Below, piece by piece: positions 34,384-46,829 of a DNA stretch of 64,000 nucleotides (within the stretch, counting starts at the first letter, position 1; each line of letters opens with the position of its first letter). The position numbers and the translations under genes were made by a program. The notes beneath the pieces are model-generated. The model searched no databases, was not told the DNA's origin, and saw only the letters and a program-made list of their open reading frames with translations. Where the stretch lies: the NCBI GenBank assembly GCA_037833965.1, contig AP031358.1, positions 11,602,001 to 11,666,000 of the forward strand, written 5' to 3'. This stretch comes from Marchantia polymorpha subsp. ruderalis (lineage: Eukaryota > Streptophyta > Marchantiopsida > Marchantiales > Marchantiaceae).

Positions 34384-36799
34384 TTCGAGAGTCATCGATT
34401 TCTGATATCGTATGTTCTATTGATCTCTCGATTGAACCATCCACCGGAGTGCAGATCAGACATGTAACGAGGTTACAGGTATTTCTCCAGGAGTGAATGT
34501 GAGGTTTTCTTAGACTCTGGCTGGGCTGACAAACGAATGCAGTCCGTATCCAGACCCGAGGTAATATGTTGCAGGAACTATAAGCATAAGAGTATCTGAA
34601 GCATATCGATCAATGACTCGACTGGGTACATAGAATACAAGGACAGGAATTTAGAGCGTTGGTCGATGACAAAGTGCTTAGCTTGCCCCTGTGAAATTCA
34701 AACCACGGCTTGTGAAAAAATAGGATATCACTGTAAAGTTATGTTTGTTTATGCCTTTCAATAAACTGCATGCTGGATATTCAAGTGACTCGTGCTTACG
34801 GATTCAACAACATTTCTTCTTGTCCACTCATTACGTTCGAGTCAATTCAGTTGTCATCAGCAAGTGTCCGCCGTTACGGTTTCGACACTGGATATATGAA
34901 CCTAAGAATTCACGAACGATCTGCAAACAGAATTTTGCATTGTACGCAGGATTCAGATATTCTGCAGATTTTCAGTGTGCACAAATTTCCAATTTCATAA
35001 GGTCACCTTACCTTCGTTGTTGTATTTGGTTCCAAACTCAGGTAGAACAGTTTGCAGTTGCCCGGAACATGAAAAGAGGGCCAAAATTGTTGTTTTTGTT
35101 GAAAACAGGAAAACCCTGGATGCATAATTTGAGTGAGTCCCAGAAATATTTAAAGATCAGTATCACGGTTATCGTTTAGCGTTCTTCACACTCAGTCACC
35201 TGCGTCCTCTCATTGCAGCCTCATTTTTTAACTCCTGCTATGTTTGTTAGCATCATCAATGTGGCACTGCTCTTGTTCCAGTTCTTCTGAGGCAATGCCC
35301 ACATTTCTCAAATGTCCAGAGGCTAAGCAACATAGTTTATCTAATAGGTAAGCCCGTAACATTTTCCATCTCAGTTTTATGATCAGATCTTTCGTCCAAA
35401 TTGCCCGACCAAATATTTCCTCGGTTTTCCTTTACCGCCTTATCAGTAGGATCTTTATGTACTCTGCGGAAGCACTCACTCGAATTGAGTGCTTCCCGAA
35501 GAGTTCTGAATGTAGTGATTCTGTGATAATCTCCTTACAAATGGCCCTGAACCTCATCAAGAGTCACTCAAAAATGGCCTTCATTCCAGGGCAACCTGCA
35601 TCCGCAGAAAGCATACAGACTTACTAGATTCAAGACAGGAATGAGGGAACAGGATATACTACTGTCAATAATTCATTTGTTCCTCCGGCCAGCAACAATG
35701 ACGGAATCTGCAACACATATCTCAATGACTTGTCATCGAGCATTCGTGTTGTGCTTCAGGATACTTTGTCTTCTTGCATGTGCCCTCATTCTTTAAGTAT
35801 AACGAGCCTCGCTGTACAAGAATTTTCGATGACGAGAAAACTGAATTTTATTATTACATTTTATTTTACTATACAATTAAGTTGATTATCCATACATTGT
35901 ATCGAAACAAAGGTAGTTGAAATTTATATTCTCATATAATTTATGTTTTATATTGAACATTACAAACTGAAATTTATTCTAAGGTATCCCATTTATCCTA
36001 AGGGATTTCTTTAACTTCATACTTTACACGGAAGCTTCTTACATCTGTCCGTTAGTTCGATCATTCGATTTCCTCACCTTCTTTTGACAGTTCATGAATC
36101 AGTCAAAAGTGAACGTGCTCAATATTGAACTTGCTTCCTTCAACATGAATTATCTGTTGACAAGAGGATAATCTTAAAAATGTTGTACTTGCCATTCCGT
36201 TCAAGGCCTAGGTGTTTATACCGCTGGATAGGATTTATATCATTTAATCAATCTCCATTTCAAAACTTGTCGTGTGTCTGCAGTGAGGGTTCTTGAGTTT
36301 GAGATGGATCTATGTACCGCCTAACACGCTTCTGCCACCTGTTCTTATATTTAGTAAAATTCATAATAGATGTTTGTCGGGATCAAGGAGAGACTCTTAT
36401 ACATTTGGTCACAGAAGAACATGCCTAGACTTCCAGTTGACGTCCCTGGAGAAAAGAGACCAAACTCCACCAGAAGCAGCCACATAGCATGATGGCGTCG
36501 TCGAGAGATAAATAAAAATTACTATATAGTCATGGGCTCACACTGCGAAGGACACAAAAGTCAATACATGAAGCAGGGGTTCCACCTTGTACTCAACCAG
36601 AGTCAAACTGCTGAAGCTACGGGATACACGGAAGCGGTCAGACGAACTTAACACCACCAAGTCAGTGTCAATGTCGGGTCTGAAAGGCTTCTGTTGAACG
36701 AGTAAATCACAACAGCAGTTCAGGAGACAAATCATATTTTGGTGGTTTTAACATTTTGCTGTTTTTACCTATTTACATATTAGCATCCCCGTTTGCTAC
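34384..36799. other. Intergenic between copies 3 and 4
   Basis: No gene recognised. There is an AT-rich patch at about 35840-36000. A 144-codon frame at 34745-35179 has no motif. Confidence 0.5.
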
Positions 36800-36805
36800 T
36801 ATATA
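36800..36805 (+). promoter_or_regulatory. TATA box for Bet v 1-like copy 4
   Basis: TATATA in the context 'gctactatataggctc', 140 bp before the ATG at 36940. The promoter looks intact although the coding region is broken. Confidence 0.55.
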
Positions 36806-36939
36806 GGCTCGAGATCACACTCTCGAGGATCATAAGCAGCACACACGTCCTTCAGCGATCCAGCTCTCGCAAGCTTGACTCTGATCGACAATCTCTCTTT
36901 CGAAGTTTTGAGCTTTCTTCTTTCGATCTCTTCGCGAAA

Positions 36940-37743
36940 ATGCCTTCATTCGAGCTTGAGCTAGATCTTTCAGTAGAGGTTGGTCCCATGTGGGCAGTCA
37001 TGGAGACTCAGAACAACCTCCTCCCGAAGCTCTTGCCAGAGATTTACCAAAGCATCGACATCGTCGAGGGTGAGGGAGCCCCAGGATCTGTTCGACTCGT
37101 CATGTTCGGATCAAGTAAGCTCCTCTGAAACATTGACTTCAAATGATAGCTGTGCACCTCTGCAACTGCACTCCACCATTTTCATCCATCACCTCTGTCT
37201 TTTCAGCTTCAGATGCACAGTGCAGTAGAGTTATGTAACACCTTTATGACCACAATGCCGAAGGGACTATCGGGAGTATGATCCCATTCAAAGTAGTATG
37301 AAGAGTTATGCCTGCATGCAGCACAGACATGTGCATTGTCCAGCTAAACGCTAAATTCGTGAGTACAAAATCAGCTACCGAGCTCAAGCATGTCCCTAGA
37401 CATTTGAGTCATCACCAGAGTTCGTAATCCTCCTGTTCCTCTCTTCTGCTGTCCAGTGGTTCCGAATGGTGGGTACGTGCAGTAGGTCATCAGGAGCAAG
37501 GACCGCCAGACCCTTACCGTTGTGTCAGAGGAGGTCTCGGGAGGACATTTGGAGACATATGGATTCACCAAATGGGTGCAAACGTTTAAGTTGATCCCTG
37601 CCGAGGAGGGCTCGAAATTGCTCATTTCTGCTGAATTTGAGGGTGGATCGGAGGAGGACATTGACGAGTCCAACAAATGGACGAAGCTTGTACTCATCAA
37701 AACTTTCGAGGTTCTCGAGCGCTGCGCTGCCAGGTCCTCCTGA
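36940..37743 (+). pseudogene. Bet v 1/PR-10-like copy 4, in-frame stop
   Basis: Exon 1 is 36940-37114 (175 nt) with a normal donor. It encodes MPSFELELDLSVEVGPMW and the glycine loop GEGAPGSV. Exon 2 begins at 37457 after a cag acceptor and reads M-V-P-N-G-G-Y-V-Q, followed by TAG at 37484-37486. The other copies have Lys-Glu at Gln-stop. The frame after the stop remains open and in register to TGA at 37741-37743, with KWVQTFKLIPAEEGSKLLI and a C-terminal helix ending RCAARSS. The loss is therefore a single nonsense change plus diverged residues (VIRSKDRQTLT where copies 3 and 6 have RIVSLDxEGxS). A truncated product would lack most of the fold. Splice sites and TATA box are intact, so it may be transcribed. 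Confidence 0.85.
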
Positions 37744-40585
37744 ATTGCGCTCCCTCAAATTCTAAAATCTGCTATATGCTGGATCAATCAGCTCCATCTG
37801 CAGTTGAAACCTGATGCAATCGCTGTCAGCGGATTTGTGCAAGTTCTTGCTCTTCTTTCTCGGACTCACTGTTAGTTTTGTTTGAGCCCATAGAGCATTG
37901 GCACACGAATCAAATCAGCTTCGTGAACCTTATGGCTGTGCTCAGGACGCCATTGATCTTTTCAGCTGACTTGTAATTAAAATTGGCATCTCCAAAGTGA
38001 GAATAAAACCTTCCAATGAGGTTGTCATCACAACCGCTTGAGCTTTATGAGATTCTTCGTTGGCATTATGAATGAAATTGTGTAATGCAGTCCCTTGATC
38101 TCCGTCATTGATACAGAGTGTGGGTCGATTTTCACGCGAAATGTGATTCCAAACACTCTCCGTTAACGTATCGTTTAAAATTCAACCAACTCCAGGAAAT
38201 GAGACGAGGAATGTTTCAAGGACAGCTTCATGCCCGACTGCATACAAGAAATAAAGGAAAAGTTGTCACGAGGGCGGTTTGATTCGAATATTCCCCAACA
38301 CAATTTCCATTCATCTCACTTGCTTTTGTTGGTTTGGTAAAGAGGGAAAAAAAATTACTGGTCTTTTATTTACCACAAACCAATCATCCAAAGCTTCCTG
38401 CGAAAATTTTCATGTCAACTCGGGGCAAACAGTTTCCTCAATCTGGATAATGCCATTCCCACGCCACTTATACTCGAATCTTCGGTGCACGTGCATAAAG
38501 CGAATGTTTGGTTCGACCACGTGGCATTCATGCCATAATAGCGATCGATTTCAAGTGTCAAACAGAAGGCCCATGTTTGTGGGCTGACTGTGGTCGAAGA
38601 TCTGCCTAGGAACTTGTACTCCGAATGTTCCGTAACAGCGGTTCTGGAGGATTAGAAGGGCCTGGGCAGATGAATGGCTCCAAAACTCGTCTAACAGGAG
38701 GAGGCAGTGGCATGACCACGCCGAGACTCGAGTTAATCTCCTTAAGCTGAGACTGGCGGAATGTCAACCGCCGGTTGATAATTTAATTGGAAACGAGAGA
38801 AATCAATGACATCAGTCTCTTTTCTTATCGAAAGGCGACTAGATTGTAAATGGAGGTGGTCAATTTCGAAACTATACTACTACTGCCCAGATCATTTTGA
38901 CCTGCTTCAGTTTGATGTTTGGTTTTACAAACCAGCGCCAAAGCAGACAAGAAAGTCTAAACCCTTGTGTCAAGGAAAAAAGAAGAAAGCTAATCTCTTG
39001 TGATTAAAGACAATGTATCCGACAGCCTCTCATATGCAGATTTTGATTCTCACGTGATAACATGATTCGTAGATCAGGCGTGTGTAATCATTTATTTTTT
39101 CTGCACGGCGGAGTTTTTCTACAGCATCCTTTATTGCTATGTGCATTCGTTCTCTAAAGTTAGATACCGAGAGAATGATTGTACACGAATAATTGTATCT
39201 TGTTAAAGGCAAATAACTTTTGCAACAAATGTATCCATTTCGTATAACAGTTGTCCATGTCTTGTCCATCAGACAATGAGCACTCTAAGATGGTAGAGTA
39301 ATCGAATATCTTTTCCACAAATTCCCTACCACGTGGCTCTACGTAAATTAACATATTAGGGCAGATGACAATGAAAAATAAACGTCGTAAAATTTATATC
39401 GCGGAGATATTTACCTGATGGATCCAATAAGAACCTAAATTGATTAGTGAGACACTTCAAATTTCGTTTTATCCGATAGGATCCATAGACGAGACGAGCG
39501 TGTACAGGTACACATATGATGCGAGCGTGCGACCAATCTTTACGCGTCATGCCAGACCATGCCATGCCGGAAAGGACAGATGAGAAACATGGTGAGAAAC
39601 AGCCTCAGATTTACTGCAGATCATCTTCCGCCTGTCTAACTTTAATATCGAAACACCACCGACCATTTACTCTCTATTCACAATTCCGCAGCAGTCGATA
39701 TCCTTTGCTGCGATTTAACGAAAGCCCCCCAGCTCTCCATCAGCAAATTACAAGTTTCTAGATAACTGCTACACGCATTCAAGGGTGACAGCGAGAGCTT
39801 CTCATGGACTCGTCCTCGCCGGCACTCCAATCCCACAGGGTTTACCGTGACCCGCACTACATCGTCGACCGACATGATCTGGGTCGTGGGTCCACGTTCG
39901 AATGGCATGTACTCAACTTCCATAGGACTAATGTACTGGACCGTGGTGTCGAGGAAGTTCAGGGATTGTGGATCAGTTCAGCCAATAGTAAGTATGATAC
40001 CTCGGTCCGGGGAGGTGAGCGATGGACCAATTGCACAATTACAAACCAGAAACCCAAAAAGCAGAAAAAACGTATGCGATGGACCAATCTTCCCTCTTCT
40101 CGGACACGAATGGAGTCCTGACTTAGCTTAAGCGACGCAGCCGAAAAGGACGACGTATCAGACAATGATCCTATCAATCCAGGAAATTCAGAGATTTGGA
40201 TTTGAATTCGACGTAATCTCAAAATCGAAGGCATGTCCGACGCTTTTATTTGCAGCTGCCATCTTACACTTTGCAGCTCGGATTGATGTTGATGGGAATC
40301 GTGACAGCAATATGTCAACGATACCCGAGAGTTGGATCTGAAACGCTGAATTTGTCCAAAACCCAGGGCGTGGCTTGAAATTATAAGTGAGAGAATGCGA
40401 TGAAAATCTCTTCGTTCATGAAATCAAATGTCAGTTTCGAAACATCGAGTCCTCAGAGATTGTATCAGCGATGGCAGGCCTCGTATGGTCTAAAGTATCC
40501 AGCGGATGCGATCCGAGTCCATGTCTGAAGTTTGTGCTTGAGTAGAGAAGAGGCTCCAGATCCCGATTAAGCTCGGCTCGGAAAA
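37744..40585. other. Intergenic before the TPR-SET gene
   Basis: No recognised gene. Frames at 39804-40121 (+), 39959-40318 (-) and 39678-39923 (-) overlap each other and show no motif. The last few hundred bases presumably hold the promoter and 5' UTR of the gene at 40586; no clear TATA box was identified. Confidence 0.45.
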
Positions 40586-42376
40586 ATGGGAAGGGAATCG
40601 GTTGCGAGTGTCCTGGCTGCGCCATCGCTGCAACTGATGGCAGATGAAATCAGATATCTAAAGCATTTGGAAAAGAACCCACAAGAAACGGGAACATTCA
40701 TCGGGGAACTCGAGAAATGGCGCTTAGCAGGGAACAGGCATTTCAACAAAAAAGACTTCGAGTCGGCCATTCACATCTACAAGAGATGCGCCAGGCTCGG
40801 CCGAGGGTTCGAATCGATCACGACGGAGGAGTTCCGCGGGCGGGCGACGCCGATCGTGATCATGGCGGACTCCAACTGCGCCCAGGCGTACCTCGAGCGG
40901 CGCCAGTGGGAGAGCGCCTTGCAAAGCGCGGAGGGCGCTCTCTCTCTCGGGCCGCAGCACGTCAAGAGCCTCTTCCGCAAAGGCAAAGCTCTGCAGGGCC
41001 TGCAAGAATTCAAGAAGGCCCTCGCAGCTCTCGAGGCTGCACTCGAGCTCCGCCCCTATGACGACAGCACGATGGCAGCTGTGGCCGAGGTCAAATCAGC
41101 TTACCATCAGTCTGTCACCGGCGAATTCGATCTCTACAACTACTATCTTGAAAACCTTCCTCCTTTCTGCAGCGATTATGTCGGCTCCGTGGAGATTAAA
41201 TCCACCGCGACTGCTGGCCGTGGCTTGTTTCTCACCGAGTCTATGAAACTGGGCCAGCTTGTGATTGTGAGCAATGCCATTGCCTTAGGCCTGGCGGCGA
41301 GAGGAAAATTCAACGAGCATTTGATCAACCTTGCCTTCGCATGTACGCGACTCGCGACCTCGTCCGTGCGGTATGCGCATCAATTTAGGTATTTCCACAG
41401 CAGATTGAAGAATCAGAATGCACGAGTTCCGCCTTTGGAGTTGTACATTCCCGGAAGCGATTGGGCTCCAGATCCCCACTCGAAAGTCGAACCACCAGGG
41501 ATCGAGGAGGCGCTCGAGATCGTCCGAATCAACAGCTTCGATTCCTCACGAATTGGGAACCCAGAAGCTTTCTTAGATGGACTCAAAGATGCGCTCGGTC
41601 ATACTCCGCCGGCGCAGGTGAACGTCTGTGCTTTGTGGGCTCTGCCGTCCCTGCTCAACCACTCCTGCCTTCCTACCTGCGCAGTGAGCCTCGTCGGCAA
41701 AGCCATGTTCATTCGAGCCACACGAGACTTGCCTGCGGGAACAGAGCTCACAATCTCCTACGTAGTAAGCGATAGTCTCGATCGAGAGCAGCTCACCAAA
41801 GCCTGGAACTTTGCCTGCCGCTGCGAAAGATGCCTCTTCGACGAAATCGTCAAGCCTCACATCTCTGACGCGGTACAAATGTTCTCCGACATCATGTCCG
41901 ATTTTGAAGCTCGATTGCCCAGGGCACTGGAGCCAGATAAACTGAAATACGAGATTTTCTCTCGCCTGATCCATCATGTGGAGCAGAGGATCCAGAATCT
42001 GCCCTGCAAGCTGGACGATAGGCAGAAAGGGTGGGTACGTTTCATTTTCCAACGAGGGTACATGCTCAGAATCGTATTCTGCCCTCAAGAAGTGAGTCGT
42101 CTGGAGAAAATTGAAATGGTTGCACAGCTCCTGAATATCTATAAAGCGGTCGAGGCCGGAACTTGCGGGCTCAATTTGCAGCTCGCAGCATGTTTGCTGA
42201 AGGGAGTCGAATTGGAATACGGTAGAAGCAGCCACGAGTATCAGTCGACGAGAAAGGTCGTTGCCATGCATTTCCACGTCGCTTTGGGTGAAATGGATGA
42301 TGATTTTCTTGATAAATTACTCAAAGCCAAATTCAGTTCAGATAGTTTAGCGCCTTTTTTCAATGAGGTGAATTAA
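40586..42376 (+). CDS. TPR-SET domain protein (putative lysine methyltransferase)
   Basis: An intronless 596-residue protein from ATG 40586 to TAA 42374-42376. Residues about 44-70 (KWRLAGNRHFNKKDFESAI…) and about 95-157 (AQAYLERRQWESAL…, SLFRKGKALQGLQEFKKAL…LELRP) form TPR repeats of the Hsp90-cochaperone type. A split SET domain follows. Its N-terminal part at about 201-232 contains AGRGLFLTE. An insert follows, then LLNHSCLPTC at 356-365 (the NHSC motif that forms the cofactor pocket) and GTELTISYV at 385-393 (catalytic Tyr region). A Cys-rich post-SET segment CRCERC lies at 411-416. There is no MYND finger, unlike animal SMYD proteins. Plants have similar TPR-SET proteins; the substrate, histone or other, is unknown. 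It sits between Bet v 1-like copies without evident functional link. Confidence 0.9.
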   Translation: MGRESVASVLAAPSLQLMADEIRYLKHLEKNPQETGTFIGELEKWRLAGNRHFNKKDFESAIHIYKRCARLGRGFESITTEEFRGRATPIVIMADSNCAQAYLERRQWESALQSAEGALSLGPQHVKSLFRKGKALQGLQEFKKALAALEAALELRPYDDSTMAAVAEVKSAYHQSVTGEFDLYNYYLENLPPFCSDYVGSVEIKSTATAGRGLFLTESMKLGQLVIVSNAIALGLAARGKFNEHLINLAFACTRLATSSVRYAHQFRYFHSRLKNQNARVPPLELYIPGSDWAPDPHSKVEPPGIEEALEIVRINSFDSSRIGNPEAFLDGLKDALGHTPPAQVNVCALWALPSLLNHSCLPTCAVSLVGKAMFIRATRDLPAGTELTISYVVSDSLDREQLTKAWNFACRCERCLFDEIVKPHISDAVQMFSDIMSDFEARLPRALEPDKLKYEIFSRLIHHVEQRIQNLPCKLDDRQKGWVRFIFQRGYMLRIVFCPQEVSRLEKIEMVAQLLNIYKAVEAGTCGLNLQLAACLLKGVELEYGRSSHEYQSTRKVVAMHFHVALGEMDDDFLDKLLKAKFSSDSLAPFFNEVN

Positions 42377-43634
42377 TGTTTGTCATCAGACTGTCGACTA
42401 AAACTCATGGCGCAACACAGGTATTCTGTACCACACGCCCGATTATCCGGTTTGATGAAAATGACATAATCAATAACTTACAACTTGAACTTTGGCGTTA
42501 GATTAGCAGGAGTGAGAAAGGTTATCAACAGCACACATTCATTTGGCAGAGTAGAAGTCAACAATCATTACTTTGACCATCTCTCACAAGTTTACATTCC
42601 TAGCTTTTCGAAGTACAGTAAAAATCTAATAGCACTGAATATTAAAAAATTCATGTAAATTTTGATGAAGATAGTTGAGATAAAAATATAAACTCATGAA
42701 AGAGATAACATATTTTATCATCGGAATAATTGCTAGAGATATAGCGTGCCTTTTTTTAACTGAATGTCGTTCTAAGATGTATTAGAACATTGATATGCCA
42801 TACTTTGATCGAGAGAATATTGTGTCACGGAGATAATATATTTTAGAGACAGGGCACAATTAAAATGTGAATGCAGTTGCTCCTTTGCCCGTTTTAAGCA
42901 ACCAGAGGAAATGGTTGCCATATATCCTTAAGGTGACATGGTCTCCACACTGATATTTCAAGAGAAACGTGGAACAGGTTCCATAACTGTTCACTCCTTG
43001 AGTTTCGTTACTCCACTTTGTTTCGATGTCGAAGGTGCTGAATCTCACTCCTCTATTACTCTTCATTCTTACATTGCTCTGTTAACCTATCCATCTGTGA
43101 AAATTCACAACAATATAATTTGAAAACGGCCATCCGTGAGAATCATTAGAGAAATTGACTCTTCCGGTCAGCAAAACCAGAATGAATTGGATGACCTTAA
43201 GATCCGCACGATGCAACTCAAATGTCACCACAAACACTGCAAGAATATGTGTCATAAACAGTCATGATTTTTCTTAAAGATTATGTTACATACTATGAAG
43301 CATAAGGAGAGTGACGTTGCTCCCAGCTTCGGTGATTGGACCCTCCGAGGGACAGAATGACCACCTAGACTGCAGCCGACTCTCTCAAATTCGAAAACTA
43401 AATCGATTTTATATGCACTTCTCAAATGATCAAAGAAACAGATGCTTAGACGACGATCTGGACACTACCTCGTTTGCTTACGAGGCTGATTTCATACCGA
43501 CTCCAGTATAAGAAAACCTCACATTTTCAAACCATGGAGGTCTCGCCCCATGATGATAATCACCGTGGTATGTTTCAACAAATGATACATACTGCTGGTT
43601 GATAGACTGAATGCGATTTCGAGACTTTAGGAAA
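42377..43634. other. Intergenic between TPR-SET gene and inverted Bet v 1-like copy 5
   Basis: No gene recognised. An AT-rich patch lies at about 42640-42860. The interval should contain the 3' ends of the two convergent genes. Confidence 0.5.
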
Positions 43635-44423
43635 TTAAGCGCTGGTCTTCACGTATTGCTCGAGTGCCTTGAAGGTGTTGTTGAGTCCTTGCTTCGTTAT
43701 CTCACCGGACATGGCGATGCTCTCCTCGGATCCACCCTCAAATTCGGCAGAAATGTGCAATTTCGATGTGTTCTCCCCTGTGGACGTCAATTTCAAAGTC
43801 TGCATCCACTTGGTGAATCCGAATTGAGTCAAGTGTCCTCCTTCGACCTCCTCTGACACAACCGAGCAGCCCTCGATGTCAAGGCTCACCATGCGCTCCT
43901 TCACAGATCCACCGTTCGGAACCACTGAAAAGCAGAAGAGAACAACGAGAAGTTCATGAACTCTAATTGGTGAAAATACGTTTCTAGCTACATGCTTGAA
44001 GCCGTTTCGATTTCATCACGGATCTAACGCCGAGCCTGTGAATGCACGAGAGTCAGACGCAAATTTCTACGTTTCACTACTCATTGACCTATACTGTTGA
44101 CAATATATTTTGGAAATCAACACCCATTACGTATACTAGTTGTGATCGACTGTGAAAGTAGATATAATAGAAACCGAAGTGATCGACGAATACGATTCTA
44201 CAGGTGGATAGAGAGTTCAATCCATATTCAATGTTTAGTTGAGCTTACTTGGTCCGAATTTGACAACGCGGAGAGATCCTGGGCCACCTTCGCCCTCGAC
44301 ATTCTCGATGCTGGCAATCGCCTCGGGCATGAGTTTGGGGAGGATGGTGTTCTGATCCTTCATGGCTGCCCACATTGCAGCAGCTGATACTCCCAACTCC
44401 AGCTCATGCTCAAAGGAAGGCAT
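43635..44423 (-). CDS. Bet v 1/PR-10-like protein, copy 5 (inverted)
   Basis: On the minus strand, exon 1 is 44423-44249 (175 nt, ATG at 44423) and exon 2 is 43924-43635 (290 nt, stop at 43637-43635). The intron is 324 bp, GT-AG, phase 1, in the same position as the other copies. The product has 154 residues. It starts MPSFEHELELGVSAAAMW, with glycine loop GEGGPGSL, VPNGGSVKERMVSLD after the intron, KWMQTLKL, GENTSKLHI and a C-terminal helix ending YVKTSA. It shares subgroup residues (TQFG, KWMQ, SKLHI, QGLN) with copy 7 rather than with its neighbours 3 and 6. It is the only copy in this orientation. All segments are intact and it is probably functional. Confidence 0.9.
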
Positions 44424-45910
44424 TTTCTCCGAAGAAGTAGGCGGAGTTCGAAAGCAAATCAAGCTAAGCACAGAAGTTCGAAAATTTAGCTCGTCGACAA
44501 CTATCAAGGTGGCGAGATCTCAACTACTGAAGTGTGAAGTGTGAGTGCAGTACTACTGATGCTGTGAACAATGATTTGGAGCTGTTTAAATACAAGCAGA
44601 GATGCTGCTGTTCCACTGGTCGGTAGAATGAAAGACAACAAAGGTTGGTAAGCAGAAGCAAGTGACTGACCCGAAGTTAAAGTTTGACTTGGTGGTCTCA
44701 GGTACTTTTTGACGTGTTCCTTCGCGTCCTTTGGGCTGAGCAGCTTGACCTTTGTACACGAGAACCAGGAAAGTACAAACATGTGCAACAAGTTGCACAT
44801 GTTGACCATATTACGTCACACCTGACTTTGAGTGTCTCTTGATTGAGTCATAGCTTTTAGCCTTCGACAAAGTTTGGTGCGGTTCGCACATCCACACCAG
44901 CCGAAAGTCTCTCTTGTTCTCTTAAAAAAAATTCTTCTCGAAAAAGAAAAGTTCGAACAAATGAAAATCAACTCTTGGAGTCATGTTTATTGCGAGTAAA
45001 GTAACATCGAGATTCATATCTATGAACATTTATATTGAATCTCCTAACCTCTTGGAATGTTTCACAATGGAAGGATCTCATACTTTACGACACCAGCACT
45101 GAGGGATGGATGTGTTCCCATGCACCTGAAACCGACAAGGCTGTTATCAGGGTGATATGCACTTGCAGTTCAGCCGAGGTGTCATTCTAGGCTAAACCCC
45201 AAAGTCTTCTCACGAATCGATGAGCAGACAAAGCAAGTCACTGTACGAGCGCATGCTTCGTCAAACATTACGTGCCGGGCTCCTGCGTGAATACTTTTCC
45301 AAGAGCTGGAAACCTGGGCTCTCGCCAATTTCTCCGCAAGCCTTAGATCACTTACACAATTAACTCCCTCGGCATCCCAAGTCGCCCCGGTCCAGATTCT
45401 GTCCATTGTCTTGCCAGACGAGTTGCAGTCCATCGAGATCTCAGCGGATACCGTCTGTACAAGAAAGTCCACGCCCTTAGCGGAGCGTGCGGGTCGGTAT
45501 GACAAGAGTAAGACTTGAAACTGAAGGAGGAGTGCTTGTCGATTTTACATGTAAATTCCTGAAGCCTGTAGAGCTTTACCCCGTCCATCAGAACTGGCCG
45601 GACGAAACCGAAGACTAATCAGCGATGCCAGGGTCACGGTTCAAGGTCGGGGATTCCAGGACAAGGTCAACGTATTCGAGAAGATTCATTCTATTCCACA
45701 GAAGTCAACTTCAAACGACTGACGAACTCCAGAGAAGTCAAGCTGCTGGGGCCAGAAGATAGAGGAGACGTTGTTCAGACGACCATCTTCGAGTGAGAGC
45801 AGTAGGCATACCATCAGATTCGCAAAATTCAGACGAAGTGATGATGTCCTCGGGTTTCTACAAACTTTGACTTGCATTGTAAATAGACTTACATTCCTCG
45901 CTCGCGTCGC
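44424..45910. other. Divergent promoter region between copies 5 and 6
   Basis: Copies 5 (-) and 6 (+) are transcribed away from each other across this 1.6-kb region, so it holds both promoters. A 107-codon minus frame at 45182-45505 has no motif and is not called. Confidence 0.5.
44585..44592 (-). promoter_or_regulatory. TATA-like box for Bet v 1-like copy 5
   Basis: TATTTAAA on the minus strand, about 165 bp before the ATG at 44423. Confidence 0.5.
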
Positions 45911-45919
45911 TATTTATTA
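45911..45919 (+). promoter_or_regulatory. TATA-like box for Bet v 1-like copy 6
   Basis: TATTTATTA in the context 'gtcgctatttattagacc', 153 bp before the ATG at 46064. Confidence 0.5.
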
Positions 45920-46063
45920 GACCAGGCAGGCAGCTCAACACACACTCGAATCCGCAAGCTGTTATCAGAGTGACTGTCCTTAACTCCAACATCTGCATCA
46001 TCTCTCTCGATCTCCTCCTATTCTCAGCTCGATCGGTTCTATCTCTTCTTACTTCATTGCAAG

Positions 46064-46829
46064 ATGCCTTCGTTCGAGTATGCGCTGGAGCTGGAAGTGT
46101 CTGCTGTCGCCATGTGGGCAGCGTTGAAGGATCAACACACCATCTTTCCCAAGCTCATGCCAGAAGCTATCGCCAGCATGGAGATCGTAGACGGTGAAGG
46201 AGGCCCAGGATCTTCCCGCGTCGTCAAGTTCGGACCAAGTAAGCTGTTCTACATCACCTGCATTCATGCCGTTTATACGATCTTCGCCTCTGCAACACTT
46301 GTTTTGGCCGAGCCCAGCAAAGTGTAGATCTAACATTCACGACGTAAGTGGTTATAAACATTCACCACGTAAGTGGTCACCTGACGACACTATCTGCGGC
46401 GTGAATTCATAGTTCATGGTGCGAAGAATTTGACGTTCTTCCACTTGCCTCGACATGTGCTGTCGATGGTTTCTGACTGGAGATGTGTTCTGGCAATGAC
46501 CGAAAATTTCTTGGCATCCACTTGTGTTCTGCTTTTCAGTGGTCCCGGAAGGTGGATTTGTGAAGGAACGGATCGTGAGCCTGGACGTCGAAGGCCGCTC
46601 CGTTGTTTCTGAAGAGGTCGAAGGTGGTCATTTGGCGCAATTCGGATTTACCAAGTGGGTGCAAACACTGAAGCTAGAGTCGACAGGCGACAACACCTCG
46701 AAATTGCTCATCTCTGCCGAATTCGAGGGTGGCTCAGACGAAAGCGCCGCCAAGTCAGAACAAATGACGAAGCAGGGACTTACCCACACCTTCAAGGCAC
46801 TTGAGCAATACGTGAAGAGCAGCGCTTGA
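46064..46829 (+). CDS. Bet v 1/PR-10-like protein, copy 6
   Basis: Exon 1 is 46064-46238 (175 nt) and exon 2 is 46540-46829 (290 nt), with a 301-bp phase-1 GT-AG intron. The 154-residue product starts MPSFEYALELEVSAVAMW. It has glycine loop GEGGPGSS (Val replaced by Ser), then RVVKFGPS, VPEGGFVKERIVSLD, EEVEGGHL, KWVQTLKL and a C-terminal helix ending ALEQYVKSSA. By hand count exon 2 differs from copy 3 at about 14 of 96 residues, while exon 1 differs at about 16 of 58. The intron contains a short direct repeat ('cacgtaagtgg'-like, at about 46330-46380). It is probably functional. Confidence 0.92.

Noticed and set aside
34745..35179. 144-codon + frame between Bet v 1-like copies 3 and 4
   Set aside because: No motif, no family resemblance, and other frames of the region are similarly open.
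41573..42277. 234-codon minus-strand frame inside the TPR-SET gene
   Set aside because: Antisense shadow of a strongly supported coding region with recognisable SET motifs.
44504..44809. 101-codon minus frame upstream of Bet v 1-like copy 5
   Set aside because: It covers the promoter and 5' flank of copy 5 and has no similarity to the family or any domain.
45182..45505. 107-codon minus frame between copies 5 and 6
   Set aside because: No motif; lies in the shared divergent promoter region; low stop density from mid-GC composition explains it.
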